64,000 nt of DNA from Channa striata (Eukaryota; Chordata; Actinopteri; Anabantiformes; Channidae). Positions 1 through 11,471 of the stretch are shown piece after piece. Numbering within the stretch: position 1 is the first letter of the stretch; every line of letters begins with the position of its first letter. Made by a program: the position numbers and the translations under genes. The notes beneath the pieces are model-generated. The model saw only the letters and a list, made by a program, of their open reading frames with translations. It was not told the DNA's origin and did not search any database. The DNA lies in the NCBI GenBank assembly GCA_033026295.1, contig CM065173.1, positions 9,403,517 to 9,467,516 of the forward strand. Direction: 5' to 3'.

Positions 1-309
1 AATGTACTAATGCAATTATTGTATTTTTTAAGAAGTACACTCAGCTGGTAGATTGTTACAGTAGTTGGCAGACAAATGTAGTTAATAAAGTCTAATCAGT
101 CCTGCAGCAAATATTTCCCTTTAAAGTTGATCATGTTTAGATTTTTATTTCATGCTGTTCAGCAGTTTTAACTGTTTGTTCACTAGTTTCTTTAACAGTA
201 TCTTTTGTTGAAGTTTTAGGTTGGTGTGAATTTTACTCTCCCAGCTGTGTTGTGTTTTGGTTTGGCGTGCTAACAAAAACAAAAGGAATAAAAAAATAAT
301 ATTACCAAC
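1..309. other. AT-rich DNA, no gene recognised
   Basis: No coding similarity or repeat was recognised here. If the candidate exon at 310-383 on the minus strand is real, this stretch is the start of its first intron. Confidence 0.4.
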
Positions 310-383
310 CTGAGATAAATACTTGGAAAGAAGCTGCTGCACAGTGATTTACGTTTGTTCTCCTTCATAGCAGGTGTAAACAT
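310..383 (-). CDS. Candidate first coding exon of an unidentified gene
   Basis: Seen: on the minus strand an ATG at 383-381 opens a frame of 24 codons plus two bases, ending at CAG followed by GTTGGT, a usable splice donor. The peptide starts MFTPAMKENKRKS and is basic; a second in-frame ATG lies at 368-366. Upstream on the minus strand (384-560) are features common at fish promoters: a GCATGCGC-type NRF1 motif near 475, a CCAAT-type box (ATTGG at 533-537) and a GCTAACGCTAAAGC stretch typical of fish 5' UTRs. I do not recognise the peptide. By synteny a minus-strand gene here could be an upstream part of RAPGEF2, but the sequence does not resemble the RAPGEF2 N-termini I know. It may be a chance open frame. 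Confidence 0.22.
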
Positions 384-3300
384 CCGGGAATGTAAAGCAG
401 CAGCCTTAAACTTCTCGTCTGTGTTGACTCGTTGTAGTGACAAAGGATAATGCTAACGCTAAAGCTAAGAGCACATGCGCGTTCTCACCGCCATTCTGCC
501 TGCCCCGTTATGTGGTGGTCCGCATGAATCCTATTGGCTGGTGAATTTTGATAGGGTTGTCTTGGGTCGTTTCTTGAGAAATTCAAGCGCAGACATTTGT
601 AAACATGCAGCAGCTAAAGGGTGGAGTGTGAGCAGAGTAAATTTGAATGCAAGCAGAGTACATTGGAACGCAAGGGCAAAAAAAATCAGAACATAAAAAT
701 CATTAAAGTATGCTATCAAATTGAAAAGTATGCTCTTTTTTGTGAAAGGGAAATCATTACATATACATTTGGATAAAAGATTTTCAAAAAGTCCAATGCA
801 GTGAGCTGTTACCAGCATGTCACTAACATATGTTAAAGGTTAAAATCTAAGCAGGTGAGCAATCCACTGCAGGAGCAGTGTTGAAGCTCACTAAAACTGA
901 CCCTTGGTTGCTACAAGTGGACAAACATATAAAGCTATTATGCTAATAAAGCTGGATGTGGTTCCACAACAGAGTTGCAGAATGGAAATATAAGGTGCCA
1001 TTATAGTTTTATTGCTAATAAAATACAATGCTAAATAAGTCCGCAGAATATACTGTGTTTAATTGTATAAAAATATTGCATGACATATACTTATATTAGT
1101 CGTGTTCCGCTGAATAAAGGGCATGCGAGATAACTATGCAAAACATAAGCATTACAGCTTATGTTATCCCTCCTAATTACTAACGGGTTGTAGAAATAAA
1201 TTATGTTGAAAAGCTGTAAAAACGTGTAGTGCTGCAATACATTATTCTACAAATGAAAATCCCCAGGCAATAGAATAATACATTTGTTTATACGCAGCCT
1301 TGCCAAAGACGTTGCCCTGATCTTGACCCGTTCATGCAACACCAGCTATGTTTAGGTGCCATTATTCTAAACACTGTAAACAAGTATTAGCTACATGGAG
1401 AACCTGTATGCAGGGGGTTTAGAGATCCCTAATCACACAAATTAATCAGCTCCCCATCTGATCCACGTCATGTCTGAGCAGTTCTCCAAGAGGGAGGGAT
1501 TATACAGCAGATTATGCATCAGAATGAGCCTGTGATCCAAGGAACTGAGGCTAAAAGCCAAACTCGCTCAAAGAACTGTGGCAGTTGTTTAAATTGGTGG
1601 CATCAGAACCATTACCACTTTAAAATCATATCGAATAAGCTTTAACTCAGTAGTATGCAATGTAGAATAGATATAAGAATTTAGAGAATGCCTGCTGAAC
1701 TTTAGCAACGGAATACGTTTTACTTATTCTAAGAATCTTATCTGTACTTTAGGTGTAATTTTTGTTAAAGGTGGGAATTTCCAAAATCTCATTTAGGAAT
1801 GAGCTCTTAAAACCAACCACAGCAAGTAACATAATTCAACAGCAGTCACGTAAATATTGTATGTAAGGGCGACTTGATTCTTTAAGCTCTCCAAGCAGCC
1901 AAGTGGGTCTCCAGCTAAGTTATGTAAAGATTGTGGTTGCACAGTGGCATTGAGGTCAATTGCTTTTTGCTGTAAAGGCCACTGGAATTTCTGGAGCCCT
2001 AACTCCCGACTGTTCACTTTAAAAATATCTCTAGGAATGTGAACAAAAGGAAAACTAAAACATGCCTTTGACTTCATGTTTTGTGTGATTCATTACAAGT
2101 GTACAGTGTGGCCCTGACACAGTCCCAGCGTATGGTGATAAAATAAATTGTTCTGTAATAATAATAATAGTAAAATACAGAACTATAAATGCAAACTAGT
2201 ACCTAAAAAGTTAAGATTGTCTTGCAAAGTAAGAAAAAAAAGAAACTCACAAGCAACTAAATGACAGCAACCATTGTGTGAATGACGGAAAGTGGAGTGA
2301 ACCCTCAGTAAGACAGCTTTCAAGACAAGAGTTACAAGAGTTTAAAAAAGAAATCAGAAGAGATGAATGCAGCATAAGCAACTCAGAAACCAGCATGGGG
2401 TCTCTCTGTAAACATTTTAGAACTTGTTACTTTGACTTCCTCTTGACCTCTATTGTTGCAAAAGAAACACCAATATCTGAGGGATATCAAGTATACTTTT
2501 GCAGACTCTGCAAAATGAACACATTGTTTTCATATGTACCTCCTAAGGAATAATCTACTTCAAACAAAAACATTTCTCGGTACTAAAAACTATATACGCT
2601 AATCCCTGACCTCCAGTTACTTCACATAAAAATGTGAAGCGGACACACACAGATCTTAAATGTGTTTCTGTATTCTGCAAGTATGCATATGCAAGCTAGG
2701 TTACATGACATTTGCAGATGTCTATTGTACTTCTTCACACAGGGACAGTGTTGCATTTAGAAAAGTCAAATTAATTAAAGAAGTAGAATTAAATCGGAAG
2801 CAGAATGGACCTTGGGGTAACCAAATCAATATATTAAATTGGTAAATGGAAAGCAAAAGAAGAATATAGGCAAGGCGTGTTGATATTTTGTAACTTTCTG
2901 ATAGTTGCTCATCTTGCAATATGCACTTGATGCAGGCAGGTATTTTGCCACTATCTTAAGAATCAACAAAAATCTGGGTTTTGGTTAAAGCCCCTTTTAA
3001 TACCTTTCTGCAGGACCATCATCAATCTTACACAGACAAACTGTGGCAAAGGAGACTGCTGTCTCAGTAGCCTCAGTGGACCAGAATGAAATGTAGCCAC
3101 AAATCGCATCTTTACATACCTAAAGAGCTTTAGGGGAATGTTGTGCTCCACTAATATTAAATGACTGTTTGTGAGGTATAAATCTGTTTAACAAGCTGCA
3201 ATCTGGTGCAGTCAAACATCAACTACACTGTTTGAGTCTTTATAATCAGATTTTATGGGTAACAAGACATACAGGGCTATCACATACATCCTCTTTTGTT

Positions 3301-5454
3301 CCAGAGAGGAATGACTTTTCTTGCATGGTCACCTATGATATTAGACATTTATCTGTGCAATTAAACATTAAAAGCGCTATAAATACAATTGTCCTGCACT
3401 GTAGAGAGTGTATGATTGATTCAGGATGAAGTCATTTAATCGGTGGCCTGCAGTACAGTCATAAAACCAAGGAATAAATGCTTTTAATGCAACAATCAAT
3501 AGCTTTTATGTGTGCATTGACCAGTAGTCTAGACTGTATTTTATTACCATTTCAATATAGTAACAAAGCTGACAAGGAATTAAAACCATGATTCACAAGA
3601 GCCAATCAGAGGCTTTGCTGGCCTTCTGTGTGGGCATTGTGCGGTGCATTTGTTTCTTTCTTCCCTTCCTGAAGTCATTCCCTGTATTTAAGCTGGGAGA
3701 AATGCACTAGTGTGACCGCGGCGTGAGTAACCACTGCAGCCTGCACTCTGCCTCCACTTTCAACACAAGAATAAAATGTGACATCACTACAGGGTTAGCA
3801 CTGCACAACGCAAGTAAAAGCCAAGGCAACGGGCTCCTAAATTTACAGCTTAAGAGTTTTGAAGAATTAGGAAACCCTGTGTTGCCGGGGAAAATTACAC
3901 TATGACTACTGCAGAAAAACTGTTACCACAGATGCCCATTTCAAAATAGATTCGGTACATGTTAAATAGTTTTTAAATAGGTGTTCACGTTCTTCTGATA
4001 CGCTGTCAAAAACACCAAAGCAGTCACGAAACAACACCCAAGTCCGGAACATAAAAACAGCTTTGGGGGAAAGGGATTCTGTTTTCAAGACTTTCTTCCT
4101 GCTTAAGTTCAAAAAGCATCCTGACGCCTTCCCTTTTCCTGCTGCTTGTAGTGGACAGGATGCTGAGAAACATAGCAGCATTGGGCTCATCAGTAATTTT
4201 ACAACCTCAAGCAAGTGCTTCCTGTATAGGGCTACTTATTAACCACATTTTAATTTTTTAAGACTAGGCAGAGTCCATAATGTTTATTGTGTTTACTGAC
4301 AATAATCATATTCGAAAATATATTAATTTAGATTAATTGCAACCCAAATAATTAAACATATATTAATACACTTATTGTCCATTTTTGCCCACATTTATAA
4401 AGCTGTTTGCAAAAAACCTAACATCATTTACATTTTTACGATAACGGTGTAAAACAACAGCAATTAATAGGCTTTACATCTTCAAGTTCATCTGAACCTA
4501 AACACTGTTTTCCTTTATAATAATTCTACAACCATATAATGGCTTTACTAGTTTTGTAAACCAACAACAGGGCACAGTCCCGCAATACTGGCATGCCAAA
4601 AATTTTGTTTTAGTTTTGTACATGATGGTTCTCCTTTTTCTCTATTAATAACACAAACGCATTAGATCTCCACACAGGCCTCTCCTGACTTTGTCCAGAA
4701 TGTGTGCTAACTGTAAAGTAGGCATTCTGTCCTTCTGGCTAAGGAAGGGTCATGTCAGTGGAGGAGACTTGTTTGTGGCCTTTAGCTTTGCCACCTGGCT
4801 AAACAAGAGGATAAGCGTTTGTCCTCAGTCCAGCTACTTGCTGAAAATAAAACAGGAGCAAAAGCAGAAGTATGCATATATGCACCATCGAGAGTCAGGT
4901 GCATGTTAGTTTTTGTTCCTAGTATAAAATTGATTTTGCTTTCACAATCAGTTCGTGTAGCCTTGGGTTATATACTTGGCCTGCTCCTTACTAATTGACT
5001 ATACAAAAATGTGCGTTTAAGATAAGTCATTTCAAATCATTGTCATAATAACATATAGATCTTGGAGGTCAAGGCAAGGTTTTGAACTGCTAAAGACAGT
5101 TTACACCCAATGGACTGACAAACTACTATCACTGGATACCACTTTTACCAACAAAACCTGAGTTTCTTGCTTAACATTGAATGCACAGCCTAGGGAATTT
5201 ACCACTGCTTATTGTAGATAAAGATGAACACAGTGATTATTAGATAGAAAAAAAACACCAATGACCAATGAGAACTGCATATCCTAAGTTACCAAAGCCC
5301 AAAGAGGTTTGTTAAATCAGCTAAATATGTATGATAAAGTCAAAACTCTGGGTTTTCAAGTTATTGGTCGTGCGGAAGTTCTTTTAATGAAAAACCTTAT
5401 GAACCCATAGTTGATTAGGTTTACATATAATTCATCATAAAACCCAATTTAAAA

Positions 5455-5526
5455 GTCACACATGCAAAGACAAGAAGCCCAAAGTGATGGGTGAACGCTG
5501 GGTTCGATTCCCGGCATGGCTGCAGC
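5455..5526 (+). repeat. Short tRNA-like (SINE-type) repeat, copy 1
   Basis: A 72-bp block that recurs at 7466-7539 with about five differences. It contains GGTTCGATTCCCGGC, the T-arm/B-box of a tRNA or tRNA-derived SINE. No intact tRNA cloverleaf or A-box was found, so it is a repeat fragment and not a tRNA gene. The sequences flanking the two copies do not match. Confidence 0.6.
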
Positions 5527-7465
5527 ACCACTTACAAGGGTAATAATGGGTGAAATGTAAGGCTCATAATTGAACAATAACACTGGTAAATAAGGTAAGT
5601 GAGGAATCACAACTTCAAACACATGTTTGACTAACACTTCTATTACATTAAAAGGGATGCAATTTTTTGGCAGATCAAACGGCCCTGTCACGTAATCTAA
5701 CTTTAACTTTTATGAAAACTGCAATAATGTCTAGCATTGCTTTACAGAAAAACTCTGTTGTCCTCCCTCTGCCTTCTCTGCTCCCAGACTGTCCTTAGAT
5801 CACTGTCAAAAAAAAATCACTGCACTTTAAATTACAGTACAAAATCGAGCAAAGGAAACTGACCAGACCAGTGTGAACACCAGCTATTAGGTGGTCTGTT
5901 ACTTAACCTGTCATGTGACAAAAGGGTGAGGCAGAGGGTCAAATCCAACTGCGGTCAGTCCTCCGCTATAAAGACAGATCCCTCTAACCGTGAGCTAATC
6001 CTGACAGAGGCCCTGCCAACACCATTAGGATAAACTGTGTCACACTCACTAAACACCTGAAAGGAACACCAGCAAAGGTGCTGCTATTGAAAAAGAAAAA
6101 AGACGAACAGAACAGTCACATGACATTTAATACTGCGAACGGTGCTTTATTTCCATGAGAAACAAAAAAAAAACTTTTTTCCTACAGACTTAAATCCTGT
6201 TGACATCACACTTTTCCCTCTGACTAGATAATTTTAAAACAAAGTCTATTTTAAAACTGTCCTAGTTTGACTCCCTGTCTGTTTTTGTTACAAAGTGAAT
6301 GAAATGTTTGGATATTGACACAGCATGGGGTTCATGTCATGGCTCCAGAGTGTTAAATGACCATCATTCCAATCATTATTTTCACTGACTTTCCCAGCGG
6401 GACATATTTTATCCAAGCCTCAGCATCTTTTATTCAGACCCCTTTTCCAGCTCAGAAATTCCAAGGATTTAATTTCTGCCTTCATATTCGTGGTAGATTG
6501 TCATGTACCGAGGTTTTCCCATTCCGGCTTTGATATCATACTTTAAAGTCAACAAAACAATGTAAGCTGAGATTGTTTATCATTTTTTACAGCATAGCTC
6601 CAAACAGCTTGTCTTAATCATTCTGACTTTTTCATAGCTAGATTACAGTTAATTTAATGTTTACAATTTATGCACCTAATCAAGAAAAAAAAAGCCATTT
6701 AAGGATTTAAAAGAATCTAGTGAATGGGCTCTGATAAATCTTCTCTAAATTTTATGGACAAAAATTAGCTAAAAATGAAAGAATCATTTGCTTTAACCCA
6801 AATATAAAACTTATTATGTAGTGGATTAACATTACACACTGATGCCAATGAAACTATCATCATCTTCAGATCTATTTCTTAGCACAAATAACAAGCCATC
6901 AGTGACAATAACTGTTTCCTGGATGACAGACAAGCAGGTGGCTGGACTTGAAGTGGTGGTCTATTAACTGACCGGTGTGTGTAAAGCTGTTGTCAAATCA
7001 GTATCCCTGTGCAGTGCATATTCAAACAAAAGAGTCCAACTGGATTTAATGTGTTCATTTGTAGCTGACAAATGCTAAAATTGGAAGCCCTGTGTGTATA
7101 TCAGAAAACCATAGCCCACAGAATTTGCATTATCTGAAACCATCCAAGCAGCACTCAAAACTTCCAGGAGGAAACAGTTTTTTTTTTATCAGATACAGTG
7201 GTATAGCACAGTGGCTACACTGAGCTTCAGAAACTAAAAATTCTTACAAAAACCAATTTAATTACAACAAAAAGCTCAGGTGAGAAACATATTTAAAGTG
7301 TATATTGGCCTGCCATAAATGACTTGGGGTATCCTTTGTTTTTGTCCACATTTTGATTAGCTCTACTCTGTGCCTCTCGTGTCCTCATCTTTGCAACCTT
7401 TGAGAGGTTCCCTTCAAAATGCAAAGCTCGTCTTGCACGAAACACGACCTCTGCAACATGCACAA

Positions 7466-7539
7466 GTCACACATGCAAAAGACAAGAAGCCCGAAGTGAT
7501 GGCTGAAACGCCGGGTTCGATTCCCGGCATGGCTGCAGC
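7466..7539 (+). repeat. Short tRNA-like (SINE-type) repeat, copy 2
   Basis: The second copy of the block at 5455-5526, in the same orientation, 74 bp long with two single-base insertions and three substitutions relative to copy 1. The B-box GGTTCGATTCCCGGC and the following GGCTGCAGC are kept exactly. It lies about 300 bp before the CpG island. Confidence 0.6.
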
Positions 7540-7799
7540 TCCCGCACTGTTAAGTGGCCTTGATAATCTCTGCTGATAAAGGGCTTAGCCGGGATGTAGC
7601 CACGGGTTAACACTGGGACAAGCCGAACGGCAACAGTTGCACACAGAAACACGTTTGCACTTCAGGACTCTACACAAGTAAGACGAGGACGTTGCATTGT
7701 TCTAAGGGGACAATGCAAATAAAGGCCTTTTCAAACGGGATTCCTGTGGAAGTTGAACACAATAAATCATTTAATCTGACCTGTTGCGTCCTTTCAGCC

Positions 7800-8560
7800 G
7801 GATTCATCATCACAGCCTGCCGAAAGCTGTTATCCACATAAGACGCCATTGTTTTGGAAGACGCCGTCTGCGGAATACCGGATTCTGATCCTAGAAAACG
7901 GGTTTTTAGAGATCCAGGGGTGCGGGTTTATTCAGCCGGAGCCCCCTCGTTGCCTGGTTTTGTTCTCGTCGCCTGTGTTCCGACGCTGGCGGATAAGCTG
8001 GGAGTGCCCGGGGCCAGGCCACGACTGGAGCCAGACACCCGAGCCGTCCGTCCCTCTGTCGGCCGAGCCGAAACCGGCTGCCAACACCGGTCCCGCCGAG
8101 AGGAAACTCGTAGCAAAAAAAAAAAACGCGGTGCAAACAGTCTCTCGGAACTATTCTGTTAAGGGGGAAAATGTCCACTTCATCAAAGCCATTTCTTGTC
8201 TCTTCAGCATTCTGCTAGCGACGAAAAGAAATCCCATGTAGGAGCTACCGTAGCAAAAGTGAGCTAAAGGCTAACGCTTATCCGGTCAACAGCCACCTGG
8301 CGCCCATTGTAGCAGACGGCCGCGGGTTCACTCACACAGAAAAATCATTCCCGTCGCATTTTTAATGAGGCTAAAAGCGAAGAGCGAGCCGCCGCCGCTG
8401 AGCTCTGTTGTGTGCCACCATGGTGACTGACACTCCGCCGTCATGCGCCGGACACTTCGTGCAGCACTTCCCGTTTCGGTATTTTCAAAGTAAAGGTTAG
8501 CGGTGAGAGGTGGTCAGTGGAAACACGGAGAGACAATATGGGGGTGTTTGGGCGGGGTCT
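7800..8560. promoter_or_regulatory. CpG-island promoter (SPMIP2 side; perhaps bidirectional)
   Basis: Base composition changes abruptly to GC- and CpG-rich, unlike the AT-rich flanks. GCCATTGT-type motifs resembling YY1 sites occur near 7847 and 8303, and a CTTCCGGT ETS-type motif at 8861-8868, just past the island. A start codon in perfect Kozak context (GCCACCATGG) sits at 8420 and reads into the candidate SPMIP2 exon 1. In the human locus RAPGEF2 is the next gene, on the opposite strand relative to SPMIP2, so the island could also serve a minus-strand non-coding first exon; no RAPGEF2 coding sequence is visible here. Promoter activity is inferred from composition. Confidence 0.55.
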
Positions 8561-11471
8561 GCGGGCATCTCACGGACACGATCCTTTGGCGTTTCCTCGA
8601 CATATATTCTGCATTGTTCGCACTCATCGGCACGCAATGCAGCGGAGAGACTCAGCCAATATGCAAATGTCACTGGGGCCTGGATGTCTTTTAAACAGCC
8701 TGATTTACAGGGATTACGCACTTTAATACAGTGCAAGAACGTTAAAGCTGCTTTTAGATTATTCGAGGTTTTAGTGAATGTCAGTGCTCGAATGATCTTA
8801 TTACCTTTACGATGAGCCTGGAGCGATCGAAACTCTTATTTTAACGGGGAAATCCTCGCACTTCCGGTCTAGCCGTGGTAGTCTCGGTTCGACTTGACGG
8901 ACATTTGGGTACAAGAGGCGACTCATGGGCGAGTCCATTTAACAAAAAAGAAAAACGAGGCGCGCTGGGATCGGGAAAAGTGGTGCGTTGGTGGCACCTA
9001 GTGACTCAGCAGGGAAATACAACCGGGGACAGAATCGTGTCCAACGCGGTGGAAATCAGGGCAGGATGGAGCACGGTCAAATGTGTAACGTGGTTATAGA
9101 ATATAGAATTATAGAAGGACGAAATGTATGAATGAATGGTGTCGATATCGGGCCGCCCCTTGGAACCCAAGATTTGCGGTTCGCGCCCCGCCCCACACGT
9201 CGGTGTCCCCAGGCTAAGAAACCGAACACCCCACAACCCAGCACCAAAGCTAAAATATAAAGAAGAGTCAAAGCGAAAACGTATGCAAATAATGAAATAA
9301 CAAAGCAAAATGAATAAAACAATATTATTATTCTTGTTTAATCGGTTTTATTTGTCCTCACGTTTACCAACACATTAAGAAAAGTAATAATTGAACATAC
9401 AACATTAAACTACTGATGACTGAAGACGTTATTAGACAGTTAATAAAAGAACATGCAAAGAAACACAAGTATACTAAATTGTATTGGTAAATCTAAACTC
9501 CATTATGATGAAAAACACTCTTTTGATTTCTGCTTTTATAAGTTTAAGAAGTTATGTTGGATAAAATCTAATATTAAAAGACATGCTTCAGTGGTAGAAA
9601 CTTCTCCTGTTTTTAGATTGTAACTAGGCAACAACAACTGATGCCATGACAACCAGCTGTAGCATGACAACCAACTAGAGCCCCATGGACAGAGCACACC
9701 GCTGGGCTCCAGTTATCACCTAAGGGGGCTCATTATATATGTGTTTCTAACCTTCAACAGATCCAAATATAGCAGCAGTAATAATGATGCAAAAGAAAGC
9801 AGAAGCTGTAGAGGGAGCCCAGTATGGACAGAGGATCATTTTCACAGGTGGGAGGAGAGTGTAGTTTACTACTGTTATGTCATTCAACTGAACGCAATTG
9901 CTAAAAGTTGCTTTAAAAATGTCAGAATTTATATTACAGCAATGTGTCTTTGTACCGGCAATATTCCCTCACTTGTATTACTAACAAGAAAGGTCATTAG
10001 CCTGACTATATGTTTTGTCTGACTGCTGTGAGATTATACTAAGGACATCAAAGCAATGTAGAATAATTATTCAATATCCAAGTAAATATGGTTTATGTTC
10101 AGGTAAATGTAGGCCTTAGTGAGACTGGACACACGATGGCACTGTAACCTGGGCTAGAAGTAAGCTGACATGTTTTTATATGTGCCTACAGTACTGTAGT
10201 GTGTGTCAGGGAAACGTTGTACAATACGCCCGTTGTTGTGTGTTAGAGCCTGCTGATATAGATTTGTTTTCACAGTGCATTAGACACTGGGATGTGCTGT
10301 TTCTGTGTTATGGTTTTGCAATATCACAGTGAACACTTGAATACGCTCTAGCGGATCATGCATGTCTTACAAATAAAAATCATTTTAAAATGATCACCAG
10401 AGAGAATGCATGCTCTGCAATGAATTGATCTTTTGCATTTGAAAAGGGAATTTTAGTGTAATGATGTTAAATACTGAATGCACTATTTAAAAATGTAAAC
10501 TCTCCATAACCCGTTTTCTGTCAGTTCTGTTTTATTTAAAACGACAGCCTTTGTTGTCTTTACTGACTTTACTCACATTGACTATATTTCCTATTTCCTT
10601 TAATGTTTGCTGCTAATATTACATCATCATTGCACATTTAAATTCACGGTAAAAAATATTATATACCCTTATCCAAACAATATCAGTTTTAAAGGGTATG
10701 GGGTTTATTTTAATATGGCCTAATTTTTTTATTCATTGTTTTTTAAACAAGGTCCGAATGGAATTGGAGACTACAGGCCAAGATCAAATTATTTCACCCA
10801 GTACATCGGTGTGGGTGCCTTATCACCTGACGCCACAGGTGACCTCAGTTACTTGTTTCGAGCTCCACCTTTCGCCCCCCCTCCGATGCCCAGGCATAGC
10901 TTTGTGGGAGAGGTTGGCTGGGGCTGGCAGTATAACCAGCTGTTGAACAGTGAGACGCTGCACAGCAATATGCAAATCAAGGTAAAAACTCACTGTGTGC
11001 AGCTTATGCAAATGAGTATGTAGAAGCATCACCCTTCAGGTAAGGTCCCACAAAGTTATCCGCAGCATGACTTTGAAAAATAGTTGAATATGTTATGCAG
11101 GAACTGACTTTATGTTTGTAAGTACCGCAGCAGTGATCAGACTGATGGGTTTTTCCATGTTATATTTTTTTCATATTTTGTGCAGCAAACGTGTCATTTT
11201 GTTAAGGAATGTGTATTAGGGAAGAGAATGGTCAAAATACATGTTGATCCATTGCCTCAGGGACACTACTTTAACTTGCTGTGGGGAAGAAAATTTCATA
11301 CATTCATAACTAGGACTGTGTATTTCCATTATCTTCACGACCAGAGATGTCACCAGGAAATCAAAATAATAGCAGTTCAGGGATAAATGAAACTGAGCTC
11401 GGTCCTTCTTTTCCTAACAGAAAACAGAGTTCCGGACAGCGCTGGAGGAGAGGATGACTCACGGGTTTTAG
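8420..11471 (+). CDS. SPMIP2: Sperm microtubule inner protein 2 (C4orf45-like), possibly truncated
   Basis: Role (family knowledge): SPMIP2 sits inside the doublet microtubules of sperm flagella. Exons seen: 8420-8495 (Kozak-perfect ATG; donor AAG/GTTAGC, or alternatively after 8489 at A/GTAAAG, both phase 1), 10752-10981 (acceptor ACAAG, donor AAG/GTAAAA) and 11421-11479 (acceptor CTAACAG, donor ATA/GTAAGT). Exon 2 is the recognisable core: it begins PNGIGDYRP, contains TGDLSYLFR, then VGEVGWGWQYN and ends NMQIK, the spacing I recall for C4orf45. Exon 3 continues in phase with KTEFRTALEERMTHGF and then meets TAG at 11469-11471. That gives about 118 aa, clearly shorter than the mammalian protein as I remember it. 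No downstream exon for the missing C-terminal half was found before 17 kb. It may be a naturally short fish form or a decaying gene. Exon 1 rests on phase and Kozak context, not similarity. Confidence 0.7.
9150..9265 (+). repeat. Probable SINE fragment in SPMIP2 intron 1
   Basis: The sequence holds a GGTTCGCGCCCC B-box-like element followed by CGTCGGTGTCCCCAGGCTAAG. The order matches the common fish SINE pattern of a tRNA T-arm followed by GTGTCCCTGGGCAAGACACT, diverged. The CpG density (CGCGCCCCGCCCC) is unlike the AT-rich flanks. The rest of the intron up to 10751 shows nothing distinctive. Confidence 0.35.

Larger units (their letters stand above)
384..7800. other. Gene-free region; intron or intergenic
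   Basis: All six frames hold only short open frames with no recognisable domains or splice-supported continuity. Apart from two copies of a short tRNA-like repeat (5455-5526 and 7466-7539) nothing distinctive was seen. If the CpG island at 7.8-8.5 kb drives a minus-strand gene (RAPGEF2 by synteny), this is its first intron; that is inference. Confidence 0.5.

Noticed and set aside
5490..5515. Possible tRNA gene suggested by the GGTTCGATTCCCGGC T-arm
   Set aside because: No acceptor stem, D-arm or anticodon arm can be folded around it, and it is repeated with unrelated flanks.
7849..8241. Overlapping open frames in the 7.8-8.5 kb CpG island on both strands
   Set aside because: Long frames are expected by chance in GC-rich DNA, and none resembles a known protein. 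Only the Kozak ATG at 8420 gives an exon in phase with the next one.
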